Below, one piece after another: positions 44,472-52,803 of a stretch of DNA of 64,000 nucleotides; positions within the stretch are counted from its first letter, which is position 1, and each line of letters begins with the position of its first letter. Source of the DNA: Sphingobium baderi (lineage in GTDB: Bacteria; Pseudomonadota; Alphaproteobacteria; Sphingomonadales; Sphingomonadaceae); assembly GCF_001456115.1 (NCBI RefSeq), contig NZ_CP013264.1, positions 2,002,501-2,066,500 on the forward strand. The letters are read 5' to 3'. The position numbers were made by a program, and so were the translations under genes. The notes under the pieces are model-generated. The model saw nothing but the letters and a program-made list of their open reading frames with translations, was not told the origin of the DNA and did not search any database.

Positions 44472-44770
44472 GCCGGGACGCTTCCGGGCCGGGGGCAAAG
44501 GCGCCGCTTCCCTATCGCTCAACGCCGGTTTTCGATTCTGACAGCCTGCCGGACGCCCTGCGGAACCGTCATGCGACGAAGGCGGGCGTCTGGGGCGTGA
44601 TCCGGGTGATCGAGGGGCGGCTGCGGCTGACCTGCCTGGACCCTTTTTCCGAACATATGCTGGACCCGGACCATGCGGGGATGTTGCAGCCCGAACAGGC
44701 GCATTTCGTCACGCCGGAAGGGGCGATGCGGATGCAGATTGATTTCTACGACCAGCCGCCCGGCGGCTGA
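44468..44770 (+). CDS. DUF1971 (TehB-like N-terminal) domain protein
   Basis: 100 residues, cupin-like. Characteristic stretches are PLPYRSTPVFDSDSLPDAL, RNRHATKAGVWGVI and VTPEGAMRMQIDFY. The family is often found beside haemoglobins and NsrR-regulated genes; its activity is unknown. It overlaps the haemoglobin stop by 4 bases (ATGA), so the two are translated together. Confidence 0.9.
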   Translation: MSRDASGPGAKAPLPYRSTPVFDSDSLPDALRNRHATKAGVWGVIRVIEGRLRLTCLDPFSEHMLDPDHAGMLQPEQAHFVTPEGAMRMQIDFYDQPPGG

Positions 44771-44811
44771 CCCTTTCTTCCCTTTCCCAATTCAGACCAG
44801 AGGAGATTTTG

Positions 44812-46023
44812 ATGTCGCAGACGTTGAGCGAGCAGACCATTGCGCTGGTGAAAGCCACCATTCCGGCGCTGGAGGCGCATGGGCTGGACATTGTGCATGA
44901 AATGTATGCGCGCATGTTCCAGAACCCGGAAATCCGCGATCTGTTCAATCAGTCGCACCATGGCGATGCCGGATCGCAGCCGCGCGCTCTGACCGGCGCG
45001 ATCCTGGCCTATGCCAGCAATATCGAGAATCTGGGCGCGCTGGCCCCGGCGGTCGAGCGCATCGCGCAGAAGCATGTCGGCTTGCAGATATTGCCGGAAC
45101 ATTATCCCCATGTCGCCGACGCGCTGCTGGGCGCGATCAAGGCAGTGCTGGGCGATGCCGCGACCGACGATATTCTGGCGGCGTGGGGCGAAGCATATTG
45201 GTTCCTCGCCAATATCCTGATCGCGCGGGAAAAGCGCGTCTATGGCGAGCAGCAGGAAGCGCAGGGCGGCTGGAACGGCTGGCGCGCGTTCCGCGTCGAA
45301 AAGGTGATCCGCGAAAGCAGCGTCATCCGGTCTTTCGTGCTGCGCCCCGTCGATGGCGGGCGTGTGATGCGGCATAAACCGGGCCAGTATCTGACCTTCT
45401 GGTTCGAGATACCCGGCCATCCGCCGGTCAAGCGCAACTATTCCATTTCGGGGGAGGCCAATGACGAAACCTATCGCATTTCGGTGAAGCGCGAGCCGCA
45501 GGGGTTGGCGTCCGGGTGGCTGCACGATCATGCCGCCGAGGGGACGATCCTGAAGGTCGCGCCGCCCGCGGGCGAGTTCTTCCTGGGCGAGCAGCCCGAA
45601 CGCCCGGTGGTGCTGCTGTCGGGCGGCGTCGGGTTGACGCCGATGGTCGCCATGCTGGAAACGATCGCTTCGCGCCATCCGCAGCTTCCCACATGGTATG
45701 TCCATGGCACGCACGACCGCGACACCCATGCGATGCGCGATCATGTCCGCGCGCTGGCGGCGAAGGGAAGCGCGATCAGCGTGGCCGACTTCCATCAGAC
45801 GCCGCTGGCCGACGAGGTGGCAGGCCGGGATTATGACCATGCGGGCATCATCACCGACGAATGGCTGATCGCGAACACGCCGGTCGGGGATGCGGACTAT
45901 TATATTTGCGGTCCGCGCCCCTTCCTGCGCGCGGCGGTTTCGGCTCTGTCGCTGGCTGGCGTGGAAGCGGGACGCATCCATTATGAATTTTTCGGGCCGG
46001 CGGACGAATTGCTCGCCGCATAG
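44812..46023 (+). CDS. hmp: Flavohaemoglobin, nitric oxide dioxygenase
   Basis: 403 residues. It converts NO and O2 to nitrate using NAD(P)H. The globin domain (1-140) has Tyr32 in EMYARMF and haem ligand His88 in QKHVGLQI. The FAD domain has RNYS at 208-211. The NAD domain has GGVGLTPM at 271-278. The C-terminus is IHYEFFGP. The ATG follows AGGAGATTTTG 41 bases after the DUF1971 gene. Probably repressed by NsrR through the operators before the first gene. Confidence 0.96.
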   Translation: MSQTLSEQTIALVKATIPALEAHGLDIVHEMYARMFQNPEIRDLFNQSHHGDAGSQPRALTGAILAYASNIENLGALAPAVERIAQKHVGLQILPEHYPHVADALLGAIKAVLGDAATDDILAAWGEAYWFLANILIAREKRVYGEQQEAQGGWNGWRAFRVEKVIRESSVIRSFVLRPVDGGRVMRHKPGQYLTFWFEIPGHPPVKRNYSISGEANDETYRISVKREPQGLASGWLHDHAAEGTILKVAPPAGEFFLGEQPERPVVLLSGGVGLTPMVAMLETIASRHPQLPTWYVHGTHDRDTHAMRDHVRALAAKGSAISVADFHQTPLADEVAGRDYDHAGIITDEWLIANTPVGDADYYICGPRPFLRAAVSALSLAGVEAGRIHYEFFGPADELLAA

Positions 46024-46042
46024 GGAAGGTCCGGCATGATCG

Positions 46043-46083
46043 GCGTCATCCTTGCCCGTATCGGAAGCGGGCAGGGATGACGC
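46043..46083 (+). terminator. Hairpin terminator after flavohaemoglobin
   Basis: Arms 46043-46058 and 46068-46083 pair at 16 positions, one as T-G, around a 9-base loop. AAAATTTTTGCGC follows. It closes the NO-defence operon. Confidence 0.8.
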
Positions 46084-46235
46084 AAAATTTTTGCGCTTAT
46101 CCATAAATATTTTGCTCTGTAGTTCAGCCATGGCTCGCGACTATTGAGCGCAGCCGAATCCAAGGGAGGAAAAGCCCACGGTCGGTGGCGGTCGTGACAA
46201 TCCCGATCGTCAGGTGGTGTCACGGGTTGCCCCAA

Positions 46236-48296
46236 ATGAAGTCTGCGACAATTCGCGGCATCGGCCTGCCGCTGCCTTCCCTGACGGTCGATCCGCAAAA
46301 GCTGCTCTTTTCCTTGAGCAGCTTCATCGCCGCCGCCATCACCCTGGCCATTGCTTTCAGCGCCAGCCTGCCCCGGCCATGGTGGGCGCTGCTGACGGTC
46401 TATGTCACGGCGCAGCCCATGGCGGGGGCGTTCCGGCCCAAGGTGCTCTATCGGCTGGGCGGCATCGCGGTGGGCGCGGGGGTGACGATCCTGTTGGTGC
46501 CCAATCTTCAGAACTCGCCGGAACTGCTGGTGCTGTGCCTGGCGTCGTGGACGGGGCTGTGCATCTATCTGGCGGTGCTGGACCGCACGCCGCGCGCTTT
46601 CCTGTTCCAGATGGCGGCGTTCAGTTCGGCGGTCATCAGCTTTCCCTATCTGGACGACCCCGCGAACATCTTCGACACGACCATCGCCCGCGTGCAGGAG
46701 ATGACGGTCGCGATCCTGTGCGTCACCGCCGTCCATGCGCTGTTGCAGCCGTGGAGCGCGACGCCGGTCATCCGCGCGCGGGCGCAATCCTTTCTGGGTC
46801 ATGCCCGGCGCTGGGCGGCCGAAGCCATCGGCAGCCGTCACACGCGGCTGGAGAATGAGCATCGGCGGATGCTGGCCGCCGACATCACCGAATTGGGGAT
46901 GATCGCGGTGCATCTGCCCTTCGACCAGCGCTGGGCACCCGCGACGAAAAGGCGGGTGACGGCGTTGCAGCAGCAGCTTGCGCGCATATTGCCGCTGGCC
47001 TCCGCCGCCGCGAACCGGCTGGACCTGCTGCGGGCGCAGGGGGCGCTGTCGCCGGAGCTTGCAAGCCTGCTGGACGATGTGTCGGATTGGCTGACCGACC
47101 CCGAAAGCGGCGTGCATCAGTCCGCGCCGCTGATCCGCCGCTGCGAGAAGATGGCGGCGGAAGGAGAGGCGGGGGCCGGGTGGAGCGGGCTGCTGACCGC
47201 CAGCGCCTGCGTCAGGATGGCGGAGTTCCTGACGGCGCTCGCCACGAGCCGCAGGCTGGCCGGGCGGATCGGATCGCCGGGCCGTCCCCGGCTGGAAGCG
47301 CGGGTCGCGCAGCCCTTTGCATTGGCGCGCGATCATGGGGTGGCGGCGCTGGCGGGCCTCGCGACGGCGAGCGCCATTGGGCTTTACTGCGCGGTCTGGA
47401 TATTGCTGGCATGGCCCAACGGGTCGGCGACGGCGGCCTTCGCGGCGCTCATCACCTGTTCGTTCGCGGCGCAGGACGATCCCGCACCTGTGATCGGCCG
47501 CTATCTGTGGGCGACGCTCAAGACATTTCCGGTCGCGGCGCTCTACCTCTTCGTCATCCTGCCGCGCGTCGACGGGTTCGAGATGCTCATCATCACGCTG
47601 GCGCCCGCCTTGCTGTGGATGGGCTATATTCAGGCGGACCCGGCGCGGTCGCCCCAGGCGCTGCCGATGTTTTCCTGCTTCATCGTCGCCATGGGATTTC
47701 TGGCGCGGTTCCAGGGGGATTTCGCGCTGTTCATCAATACCGGGCTGGCGCAGCTGGGCGGGATCGTCGCCACGCTGGCCGTCACGAAGATGTTCCGGTC
47801 CGCCAATGTGCTGCACACGGCGCGGCGGATATTGCGCGCCAACTGGGCGGAACTGGCGCAACTGGCCGACATCAGGCGGCCCTTCCTGCCGGAGAGGTGG
47901 ACGGCGCAGGCGGTCGATCGGCTGGGGCAGGTCGCGGCGCGCATGGCGGTCGCGCCGGAGGGGGATGCGCTGCACGCCGCCGATGGCCTCGCGGACCTGC
48001 GGATCGGGCGCAACATCATCCCGATCCGCCGGGCTTTGCCGCACGTTCCGCATGATGCGCGGCATCGGCTGGGCGCGGTGCTTTCCGGCCTGTCCGCCTT
48101 CTATTCAAGCAGATGGCGCAGGGGACGGGCCGATCCGCCGCCCGCCGAAATGCTTCGGTCGATAGATCAGGCGCTCCATGCCCTGCTCGCGCTGCCGCTG
48201 GACGAGCCGCGCCGCCGGGCGCTGCGGGCGCTCATCGGGATGCGGTGCAACCTGTTCCCGGCGGCCGACGCTCCGGCGGTGGAGGGGCGAGGATGA
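46236..48296 (+). CDS. FUSC family inner-membrane efflux protein
   Basis: 686 residues. Two blocks of hydrophobic segments (about residues 25-150 and 355-475) flank soluble helical regions, as in FUSC / p-hydroxybenzoate exporter AaeB-type proteins. The start of the family is visible in RPWWALLTVYVTAQPMAGAFRPK. With the HlyD and NodT proteins it should form a tripartite pump for aromatic acids or similar compounds. The start is uncertain: the ATG at 46236 has no good ribosome site, while GGGAGG lies near 46165 and GTGs at 46185 or 46194 are possible. Confidence 0.92.
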   Translation: MKSATIRGIGLPLPSLTVDPQKLLFSLSSFIAAAITLAIAFSASLPRPWWALLTVYVTAQPMAGAFRPKVLYRLGGIAVGAGVTILLVPNLQNSPELLVLCLASWTGLCIYLAVLDRTPRAFLFQMAAFSSAVISFPYLDDPANIFDTTIARVQEMTVAILCVTAVHALLQPWSATPVIRARAQSFLGHARRWAAEAIGSRHTRLENEHRRMLAADITELGMIAVHLPFDQRWAPATKRRVTALQQQLARILPLASAAANRLDLLRAQGALSPELASLLDDVSDWLTDPESGVHQSAPLIRRCEKMAAEGEAGAGWSGLLTASACVRMAEFLTALATSRRLAGRIGSPGRPRLEARVAQPFALARDHGVAALAGLATASAIGLYCAVWILLAWPNGSATAAFAALITCSFAAQDDPAPVIGRYLWATLKTFPVAALYLFVILPRVDGFEMLIITLAPALLWMGYIQADPARSPQALPMFSCFIVAMGFLARFQGDFALFINTGLAQLGGIVATLAVTKMFRSANVLHTARRILRANWAELAQLADIRRPFLPERWTAQAVDRLGQVAARMAVAPEGDALHAADGLADLRIGRNIIPIRRALPHVPHDARHRLGAVLSGLSAFYSSRWRRGRADPPPAEMLRSIDQALHALLALPLDEPRRRALRALIGMRCNLFPAADAPAVEGRG

Positions 48297-48529
48297 TCGA
48301 GGAAGTGCATCTGCTGGGCGTCTATATGCCCGCCGCGCTGCTGTGGGCGGTGCTGGCGGCGGTGCTCGTCTACTTGCTGCGCGTGCCGATCCAGCGGCTG
48401 CCGGGATATAGCTTGCTTTGGCGCCTGCTCTGGCACCCCAGCCTGCTCGAACTCGCGCTTTTCGTCCTGCTGTGGTGGGGGCTGAGCGCCTTCGCCGACC
48501 GTTTCCTTCATGAATGGCTGCTTTCCTGA
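48293..48529 (+). CDS. DUF1656 small membrane protein
   Basis: 78 residues with two membrane segments (PAALLWAVLAAVLVYLL and LELALFVLLWWGLSAF), as in AaeX/YdhI-like DUF1656 proteins. It starts inside the FUSC stop codon (ATGA overlap), after GAGGGGCGAGG. It is a standard companion of FUSC pumps; its exact role is unknown. Confidence 0.92.
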   Translation: MIEEVHLLGVYMPAALLWAVLAAVLVYLLRVPIQRLPGYSLLWRLLWHPSLLELALFVLLWWGLSAFADRFLHEWLLS

Positions 48530-49431
48530 CCATGCTTCAACGCCATAATCTTCTGCGTTCGATTGCGACGCTCCTTGTCCTGATCGTCATCCTTGCCGCC
48601 ATCTATGCGCTGTGGCTGCGCTATCAGGTCGAGCCCGTGACGCGCGACGGCAAGGTGCGCGCCGATATGGTGCCGGTGGCCGCCGATGTGAGCGGCCTCG
48701 TCACCGACGTGCGCGTGGCCGACAATCAGGCGGTGAAGAAGGGCGAGGTGCTGTTCGTGATCGACCGGCCCCGCTACCAGCTGGCGCTGGAACAGGCGGA
48801 GGCGGCGATTGCGAGCGACCGGGTCGCGCTGGCGCAGGCCGTGCGGGAGGACCGCCGCAACCGCGCCATGCCCGATGTGATCGCGGCGGAAGCCATCGAA
48901 CAGGGACGGGCGCGGGCGGAGGGGCTGCGGGCCTCATTGGGACAGGCGGTTGCGGCGCGCGACCTCGCCCGGTTCAATCTGGAACGCACGCTCGTGCGCG
49001 CGCCGGTGGATGGGACGATCTCCAACCTTTCCTTGCAGCCGGGCGTCTATCTGACAGCGGGGAAGGCGGCGCTGGCGCTGGTCTATAACCGATCCATGCG
49101 GGTGGAAGGCTATTTCGAGGAAACCAAATTGCCCGCCATTCGCGTGGGCGACCGGGCCAGCATCTACCTGATGGGCGTGGCGGACGAGATTGGCGGCCAT
49201 GTCCAGAGCATCGCTGGCGGCGTGGAGGATCGGGAAAGGGCGGGGGTCGATGGGCAGTTGGCCAACGTCAATCCCTCCTTCACATGGGTGCGGCTGGCGC
49301 AGCGGATTCCGGTGCGGATCGCCATCGACAAGGTGCCCGCCCATGTCCGCATGATCCCCGGCCAGACCGCCACGGTCGTCATCCACCCCCGCGAGGATGG
49401 CCGCGAAGTGCATCGGAGCCTGCCATGGTGA
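48514..49431 (+). CDS. HlyD family periplasmic adaptor subunit
   Basis: 305 residues. One N-terminal membrane helix (residues 14-33) is followed by a lipoyl half (ADVSGLVTDVRVADNQAVKKGE), a helical hairpin, and a second half with LVRAPVDGTISNLSLQPGVYL. It links the FUSC inner-membrane protein to the NodT outer-membrane channel. The first ATG overlaps the DUF1656 gene by 16 bases; ATG 48532 is an alternative start just after it. Confidence 0.93.
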   Translation: MAAFLTMLQRHNLLRSIATLLVLIVILAAIYALWLRYQVEPVTRDGKVRADMVPVAADVSGLVTDVRVADNQAVKKGEVLFVIDRPRYQLALEQAEAAIASDRVALAQAVREDRRNRAMPDVIAAEAIEQGRARAEGLRASLGQAVAARDLARFNLERTLVRAPVDGTISNLSLQPGVYLTAGKAALALVYNRSMRVEGYFEETKLPAIRVGDRASIYLMGVADEIGGHVQSIAGGVEDRERAGVDGQLANVNPSFTWVRLAQRIPVRIAIDKVPAHVRMIPGQTATVVIHPREDGREVHRSLPW

Positions 49432-50861
49432 GAGGGGGGGCGAGGCGCTTTCTGGCGTTGGCGGCGGTCGCGTGGCTGGGCGGTTGCGCGACGGTCGGAC
49501 CGGATTACCGGGTGCCTGGAAGCGCGAAGGTCAAGGCGGCGCAGGCGCAGGGGGCTTTCCGGTCGGAGTCGGCGGCGGTGACGGCGCAGCCGCTGCCCGA
49601 TCATTGGTGGAAGCTCTATGACGATCCGGTGCTGGACGGGCTGATCGCGCAGGCTTTGGCCGCCAATACCGATTTGCGGGTGGCGGAGGCCAATCTGGAG
49701 CGCAGCCTGGCTTTGCTGGACGAGCGCGGAGCGGGGCGCGAAGTGCAGGGCCAGGCGAGCGGCGAGACGAGTTGGGCGCAGCGTTCGGCGGAGGCCGAGT
49801 TGCAGCATGTGAAGCCCCCGGTGCGGCAAATCTACAATGCGGGCGTGTCGGTCAGCTATGACCTTGACCTGTTCGGCGGCATCCGGCGCGGGATCGAGGC
49901 GGCGAGCGCGGACACCGAAGCGGCGGTCGCGGCGCGCGATCTGGTGCGGGTGAATGTCGCGGCGGAAACGGCTCGCGCCTATGCCGATATCTGCAATGGA
50001 GGCTACCGGATCGACGTGCTGGGCCGGGCTATCGCGGTGCAGGAGCGGGGGGTCCGGCTGACCCGGACGCTGATCGCGCATGGCCGTGCCGCCGCCTTCG
50101 AACTGGACCGGCGCGAGGGATTGCTGGAGGCGGCGAAGGCGCGGCTGCCGCGGCTGGCGGCGGGGCGGCGCAATGCGGTTTTCCGGTTGGCGGCGGTGAC
50201 GGGGCGGACGCCGGGGGAGGCGGATATGGCGCTGTTGCAATGCCGTCAGCCATTGACGCTGGCGCAGCCTGTTCCGGTGGGCGATGGCGGCGCGCTGCTG
50301 CGGCGGAGGCCCGATATTCGCGTGGCGGAACGGCATCTGGCAGCGACGAGCGCGCGGATCGGCGTGGCGACGGCGGCGCTGTATCCCGACATCCGGCTGG
50401 GGGCTTCGCTGGGATCGACGGGCGCGGCGGCGGACATGTTCTCGCCGCTGACCAACCGGTTCGCGTTGGGGCCGCTCATCGGCTGGACGCTCAATCGTCA
50501 TGCGGCGCGGGCGCGGATCGCGGCGGCGCAGGCGCAGAGCCGCGCCGATCTCGCCGCATTCGATGGCGCGGTGCTGAAGGCGCTGCGGGAAGTGGAGACG
50601 GCGCTCACCAGCTATGCGGCAGGGCTGGAACAGCAGGAGGGGCTGGAGCGCGCGCTGGAGGATGCCCGGCGCGTGGCGGGGCGAACGGCGCAGCTTCGCC
50701 GGGGCGGGAAGATCGGAGAACTCCCCGCGCTGGAGGCGGAGAGGGATCTGGTCGCGGCGGAACAGGCGGCGGCGGAGGGCCGGGCGGCCATCAATGACGA
50801 CCAGATCGCGCTGTTCCTGGCTTTGGGCGGCGGGTGGACGCCGGAGGCGCGCGCAGAGTGA
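49425..50861 (+). CDS. NodT family outer-membrane efflux lipoprotein
   Basis: 478 residues. A lipobox LGGC (Cys21) follows the signal peptide. Two outer-membrane-efflux (TolC-like) repeats follow, with marks QPLPDHWWKLYDDPVLDGLI and RRRPDIRVAERHLAATSARI. It forms the outer-membrane duct of the FUSC/HlyD pump. The start overlaps the HlyD stop by 7 bases. Confidence 0.94.
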   Translation: MVRGGARRFLALAAVAWLGGCATVGPDYRVPGSAKVKAAQAQGAFRSESAAVTAQPLPDHWWKLYDDPVLDGLIAQALAANTDLRVAEANLERSLALLDERGAGREVQGQASGETSWAQRSAEAELQHVKPPVRQIYNAGVSVSYDLDLFGGIRRGIEAASADTEAAVAARDLVRVNVAAETARAYADICNGGYRIDVLGRAIAVQERGVRLTRTLIAHGRAAAFELDRREGLLEAAKARLPRLAAGRRNAVFRLAAVTGRTPGEADMALLQCRQPLTLAQPVPVGDGGALLRRRPDIRVAERHLAATSARIGVATAALYPDIRLGASLGSTGAAADMFSPLTNRFALGPLIGWTLNRHAARARIAAAQAQSRADLAAFDGAVLKALREVETALTSYAAGLEQQEGLERALEDARRVAGRTAQLRRGGKIGELPALEAERDLVAAEQAAAEGRAAINDDQIALFLALGGGWTPEARAE

Positions 50862-50936
50862 AGCGGCAGGTGTTTTCCGCTATCATGCAGCAGGAAAATG
50901 AATATAATTTCCATTTGAAATGAAAGAATTTGCCTG

Positions 50937-51785
50937 ATGGACATCAGCGTCGCCCGCACATTCCTGGAGGTGGTGAAAACCGGCAGCTTCGTGAGCGCGG
51001 CGGCCAATCTCAACCTGACGCAGACGGCGGTGAGCGCGCGCATCCGGGTGCTGGAGGACCAGCTCGACCGCCCCCTGTTCATCCGGAACAAGGCAGGGGC
51101 CAAGCTGACACCGGCGGGCGAACAGTTCCTGCGTTTTGCGACCACATTGGTGCAGGTCTGGGAACGGGCGCGCCGCGCCGTGGCCCTGCCGCCGGGGCGG
51201 GAAACGGTGGTGACGATCGGCGCGGAACTCAGCCTGTGGAGTCCGCTGTTGCGGCACTGGCTGCTGTGGATGCGGCGGGAATGTCCCGAAATCGCGGTGT
51301 CGACGCAGATCGCGGCGTCGGATCGCCTGATGGAGCAGGTGCAGGATGGATCGCTGGATGTGGCCGTGCTCTATGCCGCGCCCAGCCGCCCCGGCGTGAT
51401 CGCGGAGCTGTTGTTCGAGGAGAAGCTGGTGCTGGTGAGGACGACGCCCGCCAGCCGCCCGCTCGGCCCCGAGGACCATGTGCAGATCGACTGGGGGGAG
51501 GAGTTCGCCGCCAGCTATCAGGCGGCTTTCCCCGATCAGCCCAATGCGGTGATGTCGATCGGCTATGGGCCGTTGGCGCTGGACTATATTCTGGCGACGG
51601 GCGGCAGCGGCTATTTCCGCAAGGGGTTCATCCGATCCTATCTGGAGGAAGGGCGGCTGGCGCTGGTGCCCGACAGCCCGGAATTTTCCTATTCCGCCTA
51701 TGTCGTCCATTCCACCAAGGCCGATCCCGGCGTGATGGACAGGATACGCAGCGGCCTGCGCGCGGCGGCGGCGATTTCGGCATGA
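50937..51785 (+). CDS. LysR family transcriptional regulator
   Basis: 282 residues. The N-terminal HTH reads ARTFLEVVKTGSFVSAAANL followed by QTAVSARIRVLEDQLDRPLF. The C-terminus is a LysR substrate-binding domain. It lies 75 bases after the efflux operon on the same strand. AT-rich sequence before it holds GGAAA-N10-TTTCC (near 50893-50912). It probably controls the pump or the next gene. Confidence 0.93.
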   Translation: MDISVARTFLEVVKTGSFVSAAANLNLTQTAVSARIRVLEDQLDRPLFIRNKAGAKLTPAGEQFLRFATTLVQVWERARRAVALPPGRETVVTIGAELSLWSPLLRHWLLWMRRECPEIAVSTQIAASDRLMEQVQDGSLDVAVLYAAPSRPGVIAELLFEEKLVLVRTTPASRPLGPEDHVQIDWGEEFAASYQAAFPDQPNAVMSIGYGPLALDYILATGGSGYFRKGFIRSYLEEGRLALVPDSPEFSYSAYVVHSTKADPGVMDRIRSGLRAAAAISA

Positions 51786-52273
51786 CGCAGGAGCCTGCCT
51801 CGCCCCCATGCTATGCGGCGGAGGCGGACGACGCCTATATGGGCTATGCTGGGCGGGAGGAGATCGTGGCGGCGCTCCACATATTGCTGGAGGCGGAGCG
51901 GGCGGGCGCGCGGGTCGCGCTGGTGGCGGCGAAACATGGGCCGGAACCGGATTATGCGGCGTTGATGCGGGATGTGCGCGGCGACGAGGCGCGCTGGTGC
52001 GCCATGCTGTCGCGGCATCTGAAGCGCCTGGACGCCGTGCCATCGCGCAGGACGGGCGACTTTTACGGCAAGGCGATGGCGATTGCGGAGCCGTGGGAGC
52101 GGCTCGCTTTCCTCAATCGCGGGCAGTCGTGGGTAGTGCGGAAGCTGGAGGCGCTGATGCCGCGTATTCGCGATGAGAGGCTGCACGCGGATTTGCGCGC
52201 CATGCTGGAAAGCCACCGGGCCAATATCGAGCGGGCAGGCGTGCTGCTCGATAGCGGGAAAGGTGGCGCCTGA
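51782..52273 (+). CDS. Ferritin-like helical protein, DUF6306-like
   Basis: 163 residues. The order of helices suggests a four-helix ferritin-like bundle: EIVAALHILLEAERAGARVAL, ARWCAMLSRHLKRL, LAFLNRGQSWVVRKLEALMP, LRAMLESHRANIERA. Glu and His residues on these helices could bind a metal. I think it belongs to the DUF6306 group, with moderate certainty. It overlaps the LysR stop by 4 bases and ends 7 bases from the nsrR stop. A link to NO or redox stress is a guess from its position. Confidence 0.78.
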   Translation: MTQEPASPPCYAAEADDAYMGYAGREEIVAALHILLEAERAGARVALVAAKHGPEPDYAALMRDVRGDEARWCAMLSRHLKRLDAVPSRRTGDFYGKAMAIAEPWERLAFLNRGQSWVVRKLEALMPRIRDERLHADLRAMLESHRANIERAGVLLDSGKGGA

Positions 52274-52279
52274 CAGGCT

Positions 52280-52723
52280 TTAGGACAGGCCGATGCCGAG
52301 CGGGGACTGCTGGGCCATCAGCCGCCGCATCGCCGCCTTGTCGGTGAGCAGGTCGGCGATGCTGTAGGTGTCGAACACGGCCAGCATGGCCTGAACCCCC
52401 TTGGCGAGCACGCCCGTCAGGCCGCAGGCGGGGGCAAGCGAACAGCCGGAACATTCCGCGAGCTGGAACCCTTCCTCGGTCCGGCGGACGACTTCCCCCA
52501 CGCTGATGTCCTGCGGCGGGCGGGCAAGGCGCATTCCGCCGCTGCGCCCCCTGATGGTTTCCACGAACCCTTCATGGGCGAGCGCGTTCGCCACCTTCAT
52601 CAGATGGTTGTGGGAAATGCCATAGGCGCGGGAAATCTCGCCGATCGAGCAAAGCCGCTCATCGTGCAAGGCCAGGTGGATGAGTACCCGCAGCGAAAAA
52701 TCGGTATAGCGTGTCAGCCGCAT
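52280..52723 (-). CDS. nsrR: Rrf2 family nitric-oxide-sensing repressor NsrR
   Basis: 147 residues. The Rrf2 winged helix begins MRLTRYTDFSLRVLIHLAL, typical of NsrR. RGRSGGMRLARPP forms the wing. Three cysteines in CSGCSLAPAC (91, 94, 100) should bind an Fe-S cluster that reacts with NO. It probably represses the haemoglobin / DUF1971 / flavohaemoglobin operon 6-8 kb away and its own gene. The cysteine spacing differs slightly from E. coli NsrR. Confidence 0.92.
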   Translation of the reverse strand: MRLTRYTDFSLRVLIHLALHDERLCSIGEISRAYGISHNHLMKVANALAHEGFVETIRGRSGGMRLARPPQDISVGEVVRRTEEGFQLAECSGCSLAPACGLTGVLAKGVQAMLAVFDTYSIADLLTDKAAMRRLMAQQSPLGIGLS

Positions 52724-52753
52724 GCGCGCCTTTTAGCGCGTCGGGGCGCTAAA

Positions 52754-52776
52754 TACATGTATAATGATGGCATCTT
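52754..52776 (-). promoter_or_regulatory. Candidate NsrR operator in front of nsrR
   Basis: Read on the minus strand it begins AAGATGC and contains ATACAT, matching about 16 of 23 positions of the NsrR consensus. It lies 30 bases upstream of the nsrR start, at the expected promoter. Autoregulation is likely. Confidence 0.55.
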
Positions 52777-52803
52777 GGCAACGCGGCGATACGCGCCGGA
52801 TGT

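Noticed and set aside
45981..48065. Long minus-strand open frame of 694 codons
   Set aside because: Antisense to the FUSC gene; arginine- and proline-rich translation typical of the wrong frame in GC-rich DNA.
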